Assembly (NCBI GenBank): GCA_028571685.1
Contig: CM053141.1
Location: 133,638,833 to 133,702,832 of the forward strand
Source of the DNA: Heterohyrax brucei
Taxonomy: Eukaryota; Chordata; Mammalia; Hyracoidea; Procaviidae
Length of the DNA: 64,000 bases
Reading direction: 5' to 3'
Below are positions 46,462-58,831 of this stretch, piece by piece (the stretch's first letter is position 1; every line of letters begins with the position of its first letter). The translations under genes and the position numbers were made by a program. The notes beneath the pieces were generated by a model. The model searched no databases, was not told the origin of the DNA, and saw only the letters and a list, made by a program, of their open reading frames with translations.

Positions 46462-49400
46462 AGTGTCAGTCAGTTTGTTGTATTGTGGGGGCTGTGTGTT
46501 GCTGTGATACTGCAAACTATGCCTCCAGTATTCAGATAGCAGCAGAGTCACGCATGGTGGGCAGATTTCAGCTGAACTTCCAAACCAAGTTGGACTAGGA
46601 AGAGGGACCCAACAGTCCACTTTTGGAAAGAGTTAGCAAGAGAAAAACTCATGAATAGAAGTGGAGAATTGTCTGAAACAATGCTAAAAGTCATGCCACC
46701 CAGGTGGGAAGGTACTCAAAAGATGACTGGGGAAGACCTGATTCCTAAAAACACAGGCAACATTAATAACGTGTAAACAGTCAAGCTTTCAGGACATTAT
46801 TTGATAACATGGCATGACTCAAAATGAGAAAACATCCACCAATAATTGGAAAGTGGAATGTAGGAAATACAAATCTAGAAAAACTGAAAGTCATAAGGAA
46901 ATTGAATGCATAAATTTTGATATCATAGGCATTAGTGAGCTGAAATGGACTGGTATTGGCCGTTTTGGATTAAAGAGTCGTATAGTCTACTATGCAGGGA
47001 ATGACATCCTGAAGAGGAATTGTGTTGTACTCATTATCAAAAAGAACATTTCAAGATTCATCATGAAATACAATGCTGTCAGTGACAGGATAATATCTGT
47101 ATGCCCTACAAGGAAGACCAGTTAATACAACCATTATTCAAATTTATGCACCAACCACTAAGGCAAAAGATGACAAAACTGAAGATTTTTACCAACTTCT
47201 GCAGTCTGAAATTGATCAAACATGCAATCACAATGCATTGATAATTACTGAGGATTAGATTGCAAAAGTTGGAAACAAAAAGAAGGAAGATGGCACTGGT
47301 AATAGAAGTGATGCCAGAGATCATATGATGGAATTTTGCAAGACTAACAGCCTCTTCATTGCAAATCTTTTTCACTAGCATGAATAGTGAATACACCCGT
47401 GGAACTTGCAAGATGGAATACAAAATTGAATACATTTGTGTAAAGAAATGATGAAAAAGCTCAATATCATCAGTCACAAGAAGGCTAGGTGCTGACTGTG
47501 GCACAGACCATCAACTGCTCATATGCAAGTTCAAATTGAAACTGAGGAAAATTAGAAAAAGTCCATTAGAGCCCAAGTATAACCTTGAGTATATTCTGCC
47601 TGAGTTTGGAGACCATCTCTGGAAGAGATTTGATGTGCTGAGCACCGATGACTGAAGACCAGCCAGGTTGTGGAATGGCATCAAAGACGTCAAGCACAGA
47701 AAAAGCAAGAGGTCATTAAAAAATCAGGAAAGAAAGAAAAGACCAAATTGGATGTCAGAAGAGACTCTAAAATTTGTTCTTGAACATCGAGCAGCTAAAG
47801 CAAAAGGAAGAAATGATGAAGTAAAAGAACTGAATGCAGGATTTCAAAGGACAGCCTCAGAAGAAAAAGTAAAGTATTGTAATGACATGTACAGATAACT
47901 GAAGATAGAAAACCAAAAGGCATTTCTCCAGCTGAGAGAACTGAATAAAAAATTCAAGCCTTACCTTGCAATAGTGATGGATTCTACAGCAAAAATATTA
48001 AATGATTCAGGAAGCATCAAAGGTAGACGAAAGGAATACACAGAGTAATTATACCAGAAAAAACTGGTCAGTGTTCAGCCATTACAAGAGGTAGCATGTG
48101 GTCAGGAACCAATTGTATAGAAGGAAGAAGTACAAGCTGAGCTGAAGCCACTGATAAAAAAATAAGGCTCCAGGAACAGGTGTTTCAACGAACAGATGCA
48201 GCACTGAAAGTCTTCACTCGTCCATGCCAAGAAATTTGGAAGACAGCTACCTGGCTAATAGACTGAAGCAGATCCACATTTACACCTATACACAAGAAAG
48301 GTGATCCAATCAAATGTGTAAATTATTAAGCAATATCATTAATATCATGTGCAAGTAAAACTTTGCTAAAGATCATTTGAAAGGGGTTACAGCAGTGTGT
48401 TAATAGGGAACTGCATGAAATTCATGCCAGATTCAGAAGAGGATGTGGAACCAGGATATCATTGCCGATCTCAGATGGACTTGGCTGAAAACAAAGAATA
48501 CCAGAAAGATTTTACCTGTGTTTTATTGACTATGCAAAGACATTTAACTGTGGGATCATAACAAATTATGGATAACATTGCAGAGAACGGGAATTCCAGA
48601 ACATTCAACTATGTTCATGAGGAATCTTTACACAGATCAAGAGGCAGTCATTCAGACAGAACAAAGGGACACTGCATGGTTTAAAGTCAGGAAAGATGTG
48701 TGTCCGAGTTACGTCCTTTCACTACCCATTCAGTTTGTAGACCGAGTAAATAATCTGAGAAACTGGGCTATGCGAGGAAGAACGGGGCATCAGAATTGGA
48801 AGAAATCTCACGACAAACGTGTGGTACATGGATGGCACAACCTTGCTTGTTGAAAGTGAAGAGGAGCTGATGAAGACAGAAGACTACAGCCTTCAGTATG
48901 GGTTACACATCAACATAAAGACACCAAAAATCTTTACACTAGACCAATAAGTAACATCACGATAAACAGAGAAAAGATTGAGATTGTCAAGGATTTCATT
49001 TATGAGGATCCACAGTCATCCATAGAAATAGCAATCACGAAATCAAAAGAAGCATTGCGTTGGGAAAATCTGCTGCAAAACACCTCTTTAAAGTGTTGAA
49101 AAGCAAAGATGTCACCTTGCAGACTAAGGCATGCCTGATTCAAGTAATGGTATTCTCAGTTGCATTGTATGCATACAAAAGCTGGACAATGAATAAGGAA
49201 GACAGAAGAAGACACCTTTGAATTGTGGGCCTGGAAGTGAATACTGAATACACCACAGACCACCAAAAGAATGAACCTATCTGTCTTGGAAGAAGTACAA
49301 CTGGAGCGCTCCTTAGAAACAGGATGGTGAGAATACATCTTACATACTTTAGAAATGTTGTCAGAAGGGCTCAGTCCCTGGAAAAGGACATCTTGCTTGG

Positions 49401-49600
49401 TCAAGTAGATCATAAGCAAAAAAGAAGACCTTCACTGAGGTGGACTAACACACTGGCTACAACAGTAGACTCAAGCATAAGCACAATTTTAAGCATGGCA
49501 CAGCACCAGGCAGTATTTTGATCTGTTGTGCACAGGGTTGCTATGAGTCAGAACTATCCTATCAAAACCATGCTACTAACTGGTTGTATTTTATCTCAAA
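46462..49600 (+). mobile_element. Near full-length RTE LINE, degenerate
   Basis: 5' end GTCAGTCAGTTTGTTGTATTG. The endonuclease region is at about 46860-47400 (AGTGAGCTGAAATGGACTGG motif, 46935) and RT at about 48380-48900, with the 3' tail TTGCTATGAGTCAGAACTATCC. RTE encodes one protein, an AP endonuclease plus reverse transcriptase. Here it is split into short frames (46814-47125, 47668-47898, 48578-48853). Confidence 0.85.
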
Positions 49601-49860
49601 ATAGAATAAGGCTTGGTAGCTATTCATGGCTCAGAAAGAGAATCATTCCTGATGCCTGGCCTCTGATGTGATTTATTATTGGAAATGATAGATAAGAAAG
49701 AGGAAAATTAGCAAAATTCAGTTTCCATAACTGAAATAAAGATAATTACATGACCAAATGTTCATGAACACGTCAAAACACTTCATTGTATATAAGTGCT
49801 TACATTTGGTGATTTGTTTTAAGTTCTTTCTATACTTTCTACATAACAATAGATTAGTAA

Positions 49861-52205
49861 TTTTTTTTATTGTGATTAAGTGAAAGTACATAATCCAAAT
49901 TAATTTTTGGTGCCTGCCAATCTGCAGCTCCTTCTGCTCCCCTTGCCCTGTGACAGCACACTCCTCTTTTTCATTCTATACTTGTTGTATCCTCTTAGCA
50001 ACCTCCTTCCCCTCCTCCCCACCCTCTTCTCTCCCTTCTAGACAAGTAGGACAGCATCCTATAAACACATAGAACCATAAAGTACATGCGCCATATGGTC
50101 ACATTGTGTCCCCAGGGCCCATCCATTTTTGTCCATCAATTTTGATCTTTTAGTAGAGTTCTTGAGCTGCACCCCTTCTACTTGTGTTGCCACAGAGACT
50201 CAACATAGTATGCCCTGTCACAGCTGTCTTTGATGGTGGGCGGATACCACCTGGTTCTTCTAGTCACATGTTGATACGGTCTCCCATTCCCATGAGTCCT
50301 TCTGTCTCCTGAGCTCTTTTTCCCTTGTGTCTCTGTTGTTCTCAGTGATCATCTGTTTCAGATGAATTGGGACCATTTAGTGTACCTCAGACGGCAGCTT
50401 GCTGGCTTTTAAGACTCCAGATGCTGTTCACCAATATGGGGTGGAGGAGACTCTCTTAGTAATAGACTGGTTATGACAATTGTCTTCAATGTCCCCTGAG
50501 AGCATGGGCCCCAGACCCTGCCACTACTACCCTATCCTTGCAATATTTGGTTGAGATTAGAAGAGTTTTTAGTTTATGTTGAAGTCCAGTTAAGTTGATC
50601 TGCTTTCTACTGTGTGCTATCACTGCTTTAACCTAACCGAATTTCAACAATCTAATCTATGACCAACCCTCTCCCTCCCTCTCTACCCTTGTAGCTGTCA
50701 GAGTTTTTACTTCTGTACATAAGTCTATTTTTAAGTCTTTATAGCAGGAGTCTCATATAATACTTGTCCTTTTGCCTCTGACCTATTTTACTCAGCATAA
50801 TGTCTTCCAGTTGAAACCAGGTTATGAGATGCTTACTAAAATCATCAATGTTCTTTATCATTGCATAGTATTCCATTGAGTATATGTACCATAGTTTACT
50901 TAACCCTTCATCTGTTGATGGGCATCTAGGCTGATTCCATCTTTTTGCTATTGAACTGTGCTGCAATAAACATTTGTGTGCCTGAATCTGTTCATGTGAC
51001 TGCCTTTGTTGCTGTAGGATATATGAAGTGGGGTTACTGGATTGAATGGTATATCTATTTCCAGCTTTTTAAGGAAGTGCCAGATTACTTTCCAAAGAGA
51101 TTGTACCATTTTACAATCCCACCAGCATAGGATAGTTGCCATCTCTCCACAGCTTCTCCAGCATTTGTAATTTTGTGTTTTTAGGATCATGGCTGTCATG
51201 GATTGAACTGTGTTCCCCAAAAAATATGTGTAGCCATGTGGCTGGGCCATGATTCCCTGTGTTCTATGATTGTCCCCCATTTTATGATTTTGCTGTGCTG
51301 TATGTTAAAGGATTAGGGCGGGACTGTAAGTCCCTTTATAAGATCACTTCCCTGCTCCATTGTAAAGGGAGTTTCCCTGGAGTATGACTTGCCCGACTCA
51401 TAATCCTTTCATCCTAGAAAAGATAAAAGGAAAGGGAAGCAGGCAGAGAATTGGGAGCATCACAGCATCAGGAAAGAGCACCAGGAGAAGAGCATGTCCT
51501 TTAGACCTGAGGTTCCTGCACCAAGACACTCCCTGGACAAAGACTGATGCAATACTGGCCCTTCTTCTAGAGCCGAGAAGGCGGAAAGCCTTGCCCTGAA
51601 TTTGGACTTGTAGCCTACCGGACTGTGTAAGAATAAACGTTCCTTTGTTAAAGCTATCCACTCTGTGGTATTTCTCTCAGAGCAGCACTAGCTGACTAAA
51701 ACAATGGCCAACCTCACTAGGGTGAGATGGTATTTCATTGTAGTATTGACTTGGATTTCTCTGATAGCTAATGATTGTGAACACCTCATGTGTCTTTTGG
51801 CTGCGTGGATGTCCTCTTTGGTAAAATGTCCGTCAGTCTCCTTGGCCCATTGCTCAGTTGGGCTATTTACCTTTTTCTTGTTGATATTTTACAGTACCCT
51901 GTAGATTATGGAGAGCAGACATCAGTCTGACATGTAGTTGCCAAATATTTTTTTCCCATTCTGTAGGCAATCTTTTAAGTCTTTTGATAAAGTCTTTGGA
52001 TAAGCAAAAAATGTTTACTTCTTAGTAGTTCCCATTTATCTATTTTCTCTTCTGTTGATCATTCTGTCAGTTTTTGAAGTCTGTCTAAGCTGTGTATTAG
52101 AACTTCCATTGTTGACTCTATTTTTTCTTTCACAGTCTTTATCATTTTAGGTTTGACATTTAGGTCTCTGATCCATTTTGAGTTAGTTTTTGTGTAAGGT
52201 ATGAG
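49861..52205 (-). mobile_element. 5'-truncated L1, split by a MaLR LTR
   Basis: T-run start, reversed 3' UTR (GTGACAGCACACTCC), then the ORF2 end to about 52205. ORF2 resumes after the LTR at 51709. Confidence 0.85.
51194..51703 (+). mobile_element. MaLR-type solo LTR with perfect 5-bp duplication
   Basis: From TGTCATGGATTGAACTGTG to GACTAAAACA, 510 bp, flanked by ATGGC at 51189-51193 and 51704-51708. It is close in sequence to the copy at 35075. Confidence 0.92.
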
Positions 52206-52529
52206 GATATCTCAATAATTTCACATAAAAGAGTCAAAAGCTGGACCTTCATGAAAATAAAAAACAAATCAGTCATGAAATTTAGAATTCTGTCAAGGTG
52301 TCATTTGGGGTTACGTAGAACCATGTAGCCTGACTTAATTAAACCATGGTGTTTAATAAGGAATACTTCAATAAAAAATGTTTTTCTTACCAAAGGGGCC
52401 CTGTTTCCTAACTTCATTGTGAGCTATATTATATGTTTGCAGAAGATCAGTGCTTTTAGCTGTGTCCTCTGTGAGCTGTGGATTGGGGGAACCCAAATGA
52501 GACAAGTACTGCAGCTGCTATCTAATCCC
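52206..52529. other. No gene or recognised repeat
   Basis: Unassigned sequence between the L1 and MER5A. Confidence 0.4.
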
Positions 52530-52692
52530 ACATCATTTCAAAGATGGTCCCTGGACTGGCAGATTACACACTACCTGAGCTTATTAAAAATGCATGCAGT
52601 CAGGCCCCACATGAGATCTATGAATCAGAATCTGCATTTTAAAAGACCCCCCAGGTGATTTGTAAGCATAGCACACTTTAGAAACACGGCTC
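52530..52692 (+). repeat. MER5A-like DNA transposon remnant
   Basis: Matches the MER5A pattern: AAAGATGGTCCCTGGACTGG, TGAGCTTATTAAAAATGCA, GAATCAGAATCTGCATTTTA and CCCCAGGTGATTTGTAAGCA. A non-autonomous hAT-Charlie element, old and shared among mammals. Confidence 0.85.
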
Positions 52693-53019
52693 CAGGATAC
52701 AAACGAATTGTTTCAGAGTCTATGTCTCACCGTTCACTTCAAATCTTACCCACTTCGATGCTTCCATCTCTGTCTTTGAGATGTTTCCACCTCAACTGCT
52801 GGTCTTTCAGGCTAAGTTAGGTCCAATACTTGGTTCAGGTTTACAGCTTATCATGTCCCAGCCTAGACCTCACACCTCAGGTTATGAACTCCTTGAGGGC
52901 ACAGAACAGGTCGGAATCATGTCTACATACATTTCTGTACCTGATGCATCATAGAAATGCAATTAACTATTTGAAAAATGAATACAGTGGATGACTGAGA
53001 CCCTGACCTTTGGCACAAA
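52693..53019. other. No gene or recognised repeat
   Basis: No supported frame. Confidence 0.4.
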
Positions 53020-53102
53020 ATAAAACTGTGAAGCCTGATTTCTGCTACTTACTAGCTATATGATCTTGAAAAAACTACTTGACCTATGAACTGCTTAGAC
53101 TA
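53020..53102 (+). repeat. MIR, left part, split by the RTE
   Basis: TTCTGCTACTTACTAGCTAT followed by GATCTTGAAAAAACTACTTG is the MIR core. The same MIR resumes at 55745. Confidence 0.75.
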
Positions 53103-55740
53103 TGTTGTTGTTGTTAGGTGCCATCAAGTTAATTCCAACTCATAGTGACCCCATGCACGAGGAAACGCTGCCTGATCTTATGCCAAATTCACAATCATTT
53201 TTAAGCTTATACCCATTGTTGCAGCTACCGCCTTGATCCATCTCATTGAGGGTCTTCCTCTTTTTTGCTGACCCTCCACTCTAGCAAGCATGATGTCCTT
53301 CTCCAGGGACTGACCCCTGTGATAACATGTAGAAAGTATGTGACAGTCTCAACATCTTTGCTTCCAAGGAGCACTCTGGTTGTACTTCTTCAAGAACAGA
53401 TCTTCTTGCTCTTTTCGTGACCCATGGTACATTCAATATTCTTCTCTAACATCACAATTCAACAGCATCTATTCTTCTGTCTTCCTTATTCATTGTCCAG
53501 TTTTACCACACATATGATGCAACTGAAAATAACGTGGCTTCAATCAGGTGCACTTTCGTCTTCAAAGTGACATCTTTACTTTTCAATACATTAAAGAGAT
53601 CCTTTGCAGTAGATTTTCCCAATGAAATGCTTTTGATTTCTTGGCTGCTGTTTCCATGAGTGTGGTTTGTGGAACTAAGTAAAATGAAATCCTTGACAAA
53701 CTCAATTCTCTCTCTGTTTATCACGACATAGCTTACTGGTCTAGCGGTGAGAACTTTTGTTTTCTTGATGTTGAGATGCAATCCACACCGAAGCTGTGGT
53801 CTTTGATCTTCATCAGTAAGTGGTTCAAATTTTCTTCACTTCCAGCAAGCATGGTTGTGTCATCTGTATAACATAGGTTGTTAAACGAGTCTTCCTCCAA
53901 TCCTGATGCCTCATTCTTCTTCATATATTCCAGGTTCTCAGATTATTTGATCAGCATACAGATTGAAAAAGTATGGTGAAGAAATACAATACTGACTCAC
54001 ACCTTTCCTGACTTTAAACCATGCAGAGTCCCTTGTCCTGTTTGCATGACTGCCTCTTGTTCCATGTACAGATTCCTTAAGAGCATGATTAAGTGTTCTG
54101 AAATTCCCATTCTCCACAATGTTAGCCACAATTTGTCATGATACACATGGTCAAATGTCTTTGCATAGTCAATAAAACACAGGTAAACATCTTTCCAGTA
54201 TTCTCAGCTTTCAGCCAAGATCCATCTGACATCATCAGTGATACCCCTGGTTCCATGTCCCCCTTTGAATCAGAGTTGAATTGCTGGAAGTTCCCTGTCA
54301 ATGTACTGTTGCAGTCACTTTTCAGTGATCTAGAATAAAACTTTATTTGCGTGTTGTGGTGGTCAAGATGGTGTCACCTTGGCAACTCCACATTTGGCTG
54401 CTGTATGCAGGGGTGTGGCCTGTGGTGGCTTCCCTCTCTTAGCTCTCATCTCTTTGCCTTCCACCACCTACTTCCTGTCTGCTCACATTGCCAGAGCTCC
54501 TGCTCTGTTTCGCATCTTGCTCCTGGGCCTACTCTAGCCGCAGTTGGATTCATCAAACCTTACAGCCAGCGAGTGAAAGTCCTGTTCCCTGACCTGCCAA
54601 CTCTGGGTTTATCAGCAACTGCAGCTCCACAAGTCAGCAGAAACCTAGAGGTCTCACCAGCAGCTTCAGATCCACAGACTTACGCAGCTGGTGATCTGGA
54701 GCTCTGGTCTCTGACCTGCTGACCTTGGTTTCACCAGCTCCCATGGCCATGTGAAGCTTGTGCCAGGACATGAGACATTCAGCTTTTACAATTGTGTGAG
54801 CAGTTTCCTTTATATATAACTCTTTCCTTGTACATATATGTATTACTGGTTTTGTTCCCTAGAAAGCCCAGCCTGAGACAATATGATACTGTTCAGTAAC
54901 TTTCACATTCAGTTGGTTTACTTTTCTTGGGAATAAGCATAAATATGGCTCTCTTCCAATCAGTTGGCTAGGTAGCTCTCTTCCACATTTCTTGGCATAG
55001 ATGCATGAGCACTTACGGTGCCACATCCATTTGTTGAAATACCTCAACTGATATTCCATCAGTTCCTGGAATCTTGTTTTTCAACAATGACTTCAATGTA
55101 ATTTCTACTTCTTCCTTCAGTACCATTGGTTCCTGATCATACACTACCTCTTCAGATGGCTGAACATCAACCAGTTCTTTCTGGTATAATGAGTCTGTGT
55201 ATTCCCTCCATATTCTTTTGATGCTTCCTGAGATGTTTAATATTTTCCCTGTAAAATCCTTCACTACTGCAATTTGAGACTTGAATTTTTTCTTCAGTTC
55301 TTTCAACTCGAGAAATACAGAATGTGTTTTTCTCTTTTGGTTTTCTATCTCTAGCTCTTTGCACATGTCATTATAGTACTTTATTTTGTCTTCTCGAGCT
55401 GCCCTTTGAAATCTTGTGTTCAGTACTTTTACTTTATCATTCTTTCCTTTGGCTTTAGCTGCTCAACATTCAAGAACAAGTTTCAGAGTCTGTTGTGATA
55501 TCCAGTTTGGTCTTGTCTTTGTTTTCTGTCTTTTTCATGACCTCTTTCTTTCTTCATGAATGTCTTTGACGTCATTCCACAGTTTGTCTGGTCTTCAATC
55601 ATTAGTGTTCAGCACATCGAATCTGTTCTTGGGATAGTCTCTAAACTCAGGTGGGAGATACATAAGGTCATATTTTGGATCTTGTGGACGTGTTCTAATT
55701 TTCTTCAGTTTCAGTTCGAACTTGCATATGAGCAATGAAC
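53103..55740 (-). mobile_element. RTE LINE, 5' truncated, inserted in a MIR
   Basis: Starts with the reversed tail (TTGTTGTTGTTAGGTGCCATC) and runs through reversed RT (about 53750-54340) and the linker to 55740. It contains an LTR-like insertion at 54352-54880. Remnant frames at 53503-53924 and 55013-55366 match RTE coding parts but hold stops. Confidence 0.85.
54352..54880 (+). mobile_element. LTR-like insertion, family not recognised
   Basis: A 529-bp block with TG start and CA end (TGTTGTGGTGG...CCTGAGACA) that interrupts the RTE. The 3' part TATATGTATTACTGGTTTTG...CTAGAAAGCCCAGCC resembles ends of ERV/MaLR LTRs. I see no clear duplication. A 123-codon open frame inside (54351-54722) has no motif I recognise. 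Confidence 0.5.
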
Positions 55741-55845
55741 CTTAAAATATGAACCTCATTAAAATGGGAATCATCATGCTTATCTCAAAGAATTCTTGTG
55801 AGGATTAATAAAGAAATTAAACGTGTCTGGTGTAATATATACTTT
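55741..55845 (+). repeat. MIR, right part
   Basis: AACCTCATTAAAATGGGAATC and CTTGTGAGGATTAATAAAG continue the MIR begun at 53020. Confidence 0.75.
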
Positions 55846-55904
55846 CCATTCTAAAAGTTCTATTTTTTTTTTATTTTTGTGAGATTGTTTTTGTTTGATA
55901 CATT

Positions 55905-56105
55905 ACCAAACTACCACTTACCATCAGTTACTATCAAGTGATTCTGAGTTATGAAGACTCGTGTGTGTAGGAGTAGAGCTGTGCTCTGTAGAGTTTTCAG
56001 TGGCTGATTTTTAGAAGCAGATAACCAGGCCCTTCTTCTGTGGCATCTCTGGATGGATTCGAACCTTTAAATTTTTAGTTAGCAGTCAGGTGTGGTAACC
56101 ACTTT
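55905..56105 (-). mobile_element. AfroSINE-type tRNA SINE
   Basis: Reverse copy with GAGTAGAGCTGTGCTCTGTAG body and GATTCGAACC near the head. Confidence 0.75.
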
Positions 56106-56544
56106 CATGTTCCAAAGATACATCAAAAATAGTATTGGACCATGAGAACAGAGAACTAGATATGCCTAGCTACCATTTTCATCAAAGATTATGTAGAAAA
56201 GTGATGAAATAGGGCAAAATGCAGAACAGAATTTCAAATTCTCATGACATCCAGGCATGCTAGAGTCATCGAGGTTGGCTGCTTCCCAAAAACTACTGTT
56301 CTAAGGAAATATTTAAACCTTAAACCAAAAAAAAATGTTTTTTAATCCCCTGAAGTCATTTTTAAACCAAAGAATAGTCTGTCTTAAAGTAAGAAAGAAT
56401 ATCTGCCTTGAGCATTATGCTGTTTTAAAAAATTATGTATGTGTGATCAGATTGATAACAGCAACTTTAGTTACTGCATTTGTTTAATTCACAGCTTTAC
56501 TAAAGTCAAATACTTTCTTGAGTTTCAGTTCTTATCTTACAAAG
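56106..56544. other. No gene or recognised repeat
   Basis: AT-rich unassigned sequence. Confidence 0.4.
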
Positions 56545-56893
56545 ATAGAATGAGAGAGAAGCAAACAGAGAGGAGAGGGACCTTGTTACTACTAAGAAAG
56601 AAGAGCCAGGAGTGGAGCACATCCTTTGGACTCAGAGTTTCTGCACTTGGAACTTCTTAGACCCAAGAGAAGATAGATACCAAGACAAGCTGAGATCTCC
56701 AAGGAATGCCTCGGCCCAGAGATATGGAATGGAGACTTATATGTTCCCCCAGAGTAAACACAGAGAGAAAGTCTTCCCTGAGAGCTGGCACCTTGAATTC
56801 AGACTTCTAGAAACTATGAGAGCATAAATTCCTATTTGTTCAAGTTATCCATTTATGGTGTTTGTTTTATAGCAGCACTAGATAACTAAGACA
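56545..56893 (+). mobile_element. MaLR-type LTR, 5' truncated
   Basis: GAGAGAAGCAAACAGAGAGG to CTAGATAACTAAGACA, the 3' two thirds of the family. Confidence 0.75.
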
Positions 56894-56896
56894 CCC

Positions 56897-57391
56897 TGTC
56901 ATAGATTGAATTGTGTTCCCCAAAAAAATCCATGTAACAATTTCACAGGGCCGTGATTCCTGGTATAGTGTGATGCCCTCCGTATTGTAAAACCTGCTTC
57001 TATAATGTTAATGAGGATGGATGAGTGGCAGTTGCTTTGGTGGGGCAAGACTCAGTGGATAAGATTATTTTGTGCCCTGAGGCAGTCTCTTGAGATATAA
57101 AGAAGGTAGCAGAGAGGTTTGGAGGCCTTGTTCCACCAAGAAGCTGTGCCAGAAGCTGAATGCGTTGTTGGGAAAGAACTGGGGTCCCTTCTTGTCAGAA
57201 GCTTCTAGTTAGAACAGGAGAAGACAGACAACAAAGACCTTCCTACAGATCCAGCAAAGGAAGACATCCCCCTAAGGTGACACCCTGGATTTGGACTTTT
57301 AGTCTCCCGGACTGTGACAAAATAAAATTTCTCTCTTTAAAGCCATCCACTTGTGATATTTATGTTAGAGTAGCACTAGCCGACTGAGACA
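56897..57391 (+). mobile_element. MaLR-type LTR
   Basis: TGTCATAGATTGAATTGTG to CCGACTGAGACA, lying 3 bases after the previous LTR. Confidence 0.85.
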
Positions 57392-58085
57392 CATCTGTAA
57401 TACATGACATTGCAATGTTCACCTTGTAACAAATATTTTCTTTGTTAAATAAATCTACATTGATTATAGCCACCCTATTTCTTTGGCTCTATAATATCTT
57501 GATATTCCCCTCATTCCAATCTTTGTTTTCTCAGTGGTTTTCATCCATCTTACTTATAAAGTTTCATATGGGTCTCTCATCTAACAGTCACTAGCATTTC
57601 TTCTAGGTTCTTCCAAGTTCTAACAACATAATTCAGCTTTTTTTTTATGCCTCTTAAAATTTTAAACATTTGATTAATAAGCTGTTACAAATGCAAATGA
57701 TACATGTAAATATTTTCCTATGGTGCATCAAAATTAAATACATTAAACATATAATTACCAAAATCCTAAGCTTATTTTCCAAAAAGATTACACAATCTAG
57801 TATCACCACTTTACCTTTGTGAATTTAGCTCTTATTATACTTCTGGTTTCCTTATTCTGATCCAGAAAAGCATATAACTCTTTAAAAAGAGCAACTAACC
57901 TACTTCCCATCTGTAACTAGCAATGTTTATAAAAGAATAACAGACTTTTGTATAATCCCTGTATGTAGATGTGTTCTTTAACTTCTATGATCATATGAAA
58001 GCCAAGCCCACTTGAACTCCTAAATATTCCCAAGCAGTCTGTGGAGATAAATGAAGCATTTAGCTCAGAGAAAAAGGTCAACAGA
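57392..58085. other. No gene or recognised repeat
   Basis: AT-rich, with no supported frame. Confidence 0.4.
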
Positions 58086-58280
58086 AGATAACTTTTGCCC
58101 AAGAGACGGAAAGGGTCACATAATCCAGAGACTACATCAGCATGAAACCAGAAGAATTGTATGGTGCCTGGCCACAAACAATGACTGCCCTGACAACACA
58201 ACAAAGAGTCTCTGACAGTGAGAGAAAAATTTGGTACAGAACTGAATCCCTATTAGAAAGACCACATTTGACGATCCAAC
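58086..58280 (+). mobile_element. L1 3' UTR fragment
   Basis: CAAGAGACGGAAAGGGTCAC and TGAAACCAGAAGAATTGTATG match the 3' UTR of the L1 at 9385-9460. Confidence 0.7.
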
Positions 58281-58831
58281 AAAAATTAAATAAAATGCCG
58301 TCATTGATTCTCTAATGGAAGTGTTTGTAAAATACAATTGATTGGTGTTGTTTCAAATACACTTTTGTATGCGGTTATAAACTGATATCGATGACACGAA
58401 AACTCCAGAGCATGCCTAGATTTGCTATCTTCAGTTCTTCTCCTCCCATTTTCTCTTGAATACATGCCAGGTAGGCTTTGATCTCCACAATACCACCACC
58501 ACAAAAACAGCCCCTGCTGGAGTCACTATAATCCTCCTGTTACCATATCCAATGGATAAGCCTCTGTCCACAGCTGGCTTGTTAACTAAGCACACATGAC
58601 ACAGCTGATCCATCCTCAGCTTCTGGCATAATGTGTTTACCTTGTTTGCCTCCCACCTCACAGGTACTGCCTCTCCTGGATCGAAATGTTAGGTGGTCCT
58701 TGGGTTCTGCCTTTAGATCTGTTCTCTAGTTTTTCTTTATAGCTGTACCCTAGGTAATTTCAGTGGGACCTATAGTTTCTATCCCACTGTAATGTCTTGG
58801 GAAGACACCTGTACAGCCAGGTCTTCTCCAT
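58281..58831. other. No gene; probably old repeat
   Basis: A stretch rich in CCTCC and CCACC. It looks repeat-derived, but I cannot assign a family. Confidence 0.35.

Noticed and set aside
47106..47504. 132-codon minus-strand frame
   Set aside because: It is antisense to RTE endonuclease sequence, with no recognisable motif.
54351..54722. 123-codon frame as a possible gene
   Set aside because: It lies wholly inside the LTR-like insertion; no domain, Kozak context or splice evidence supports it.
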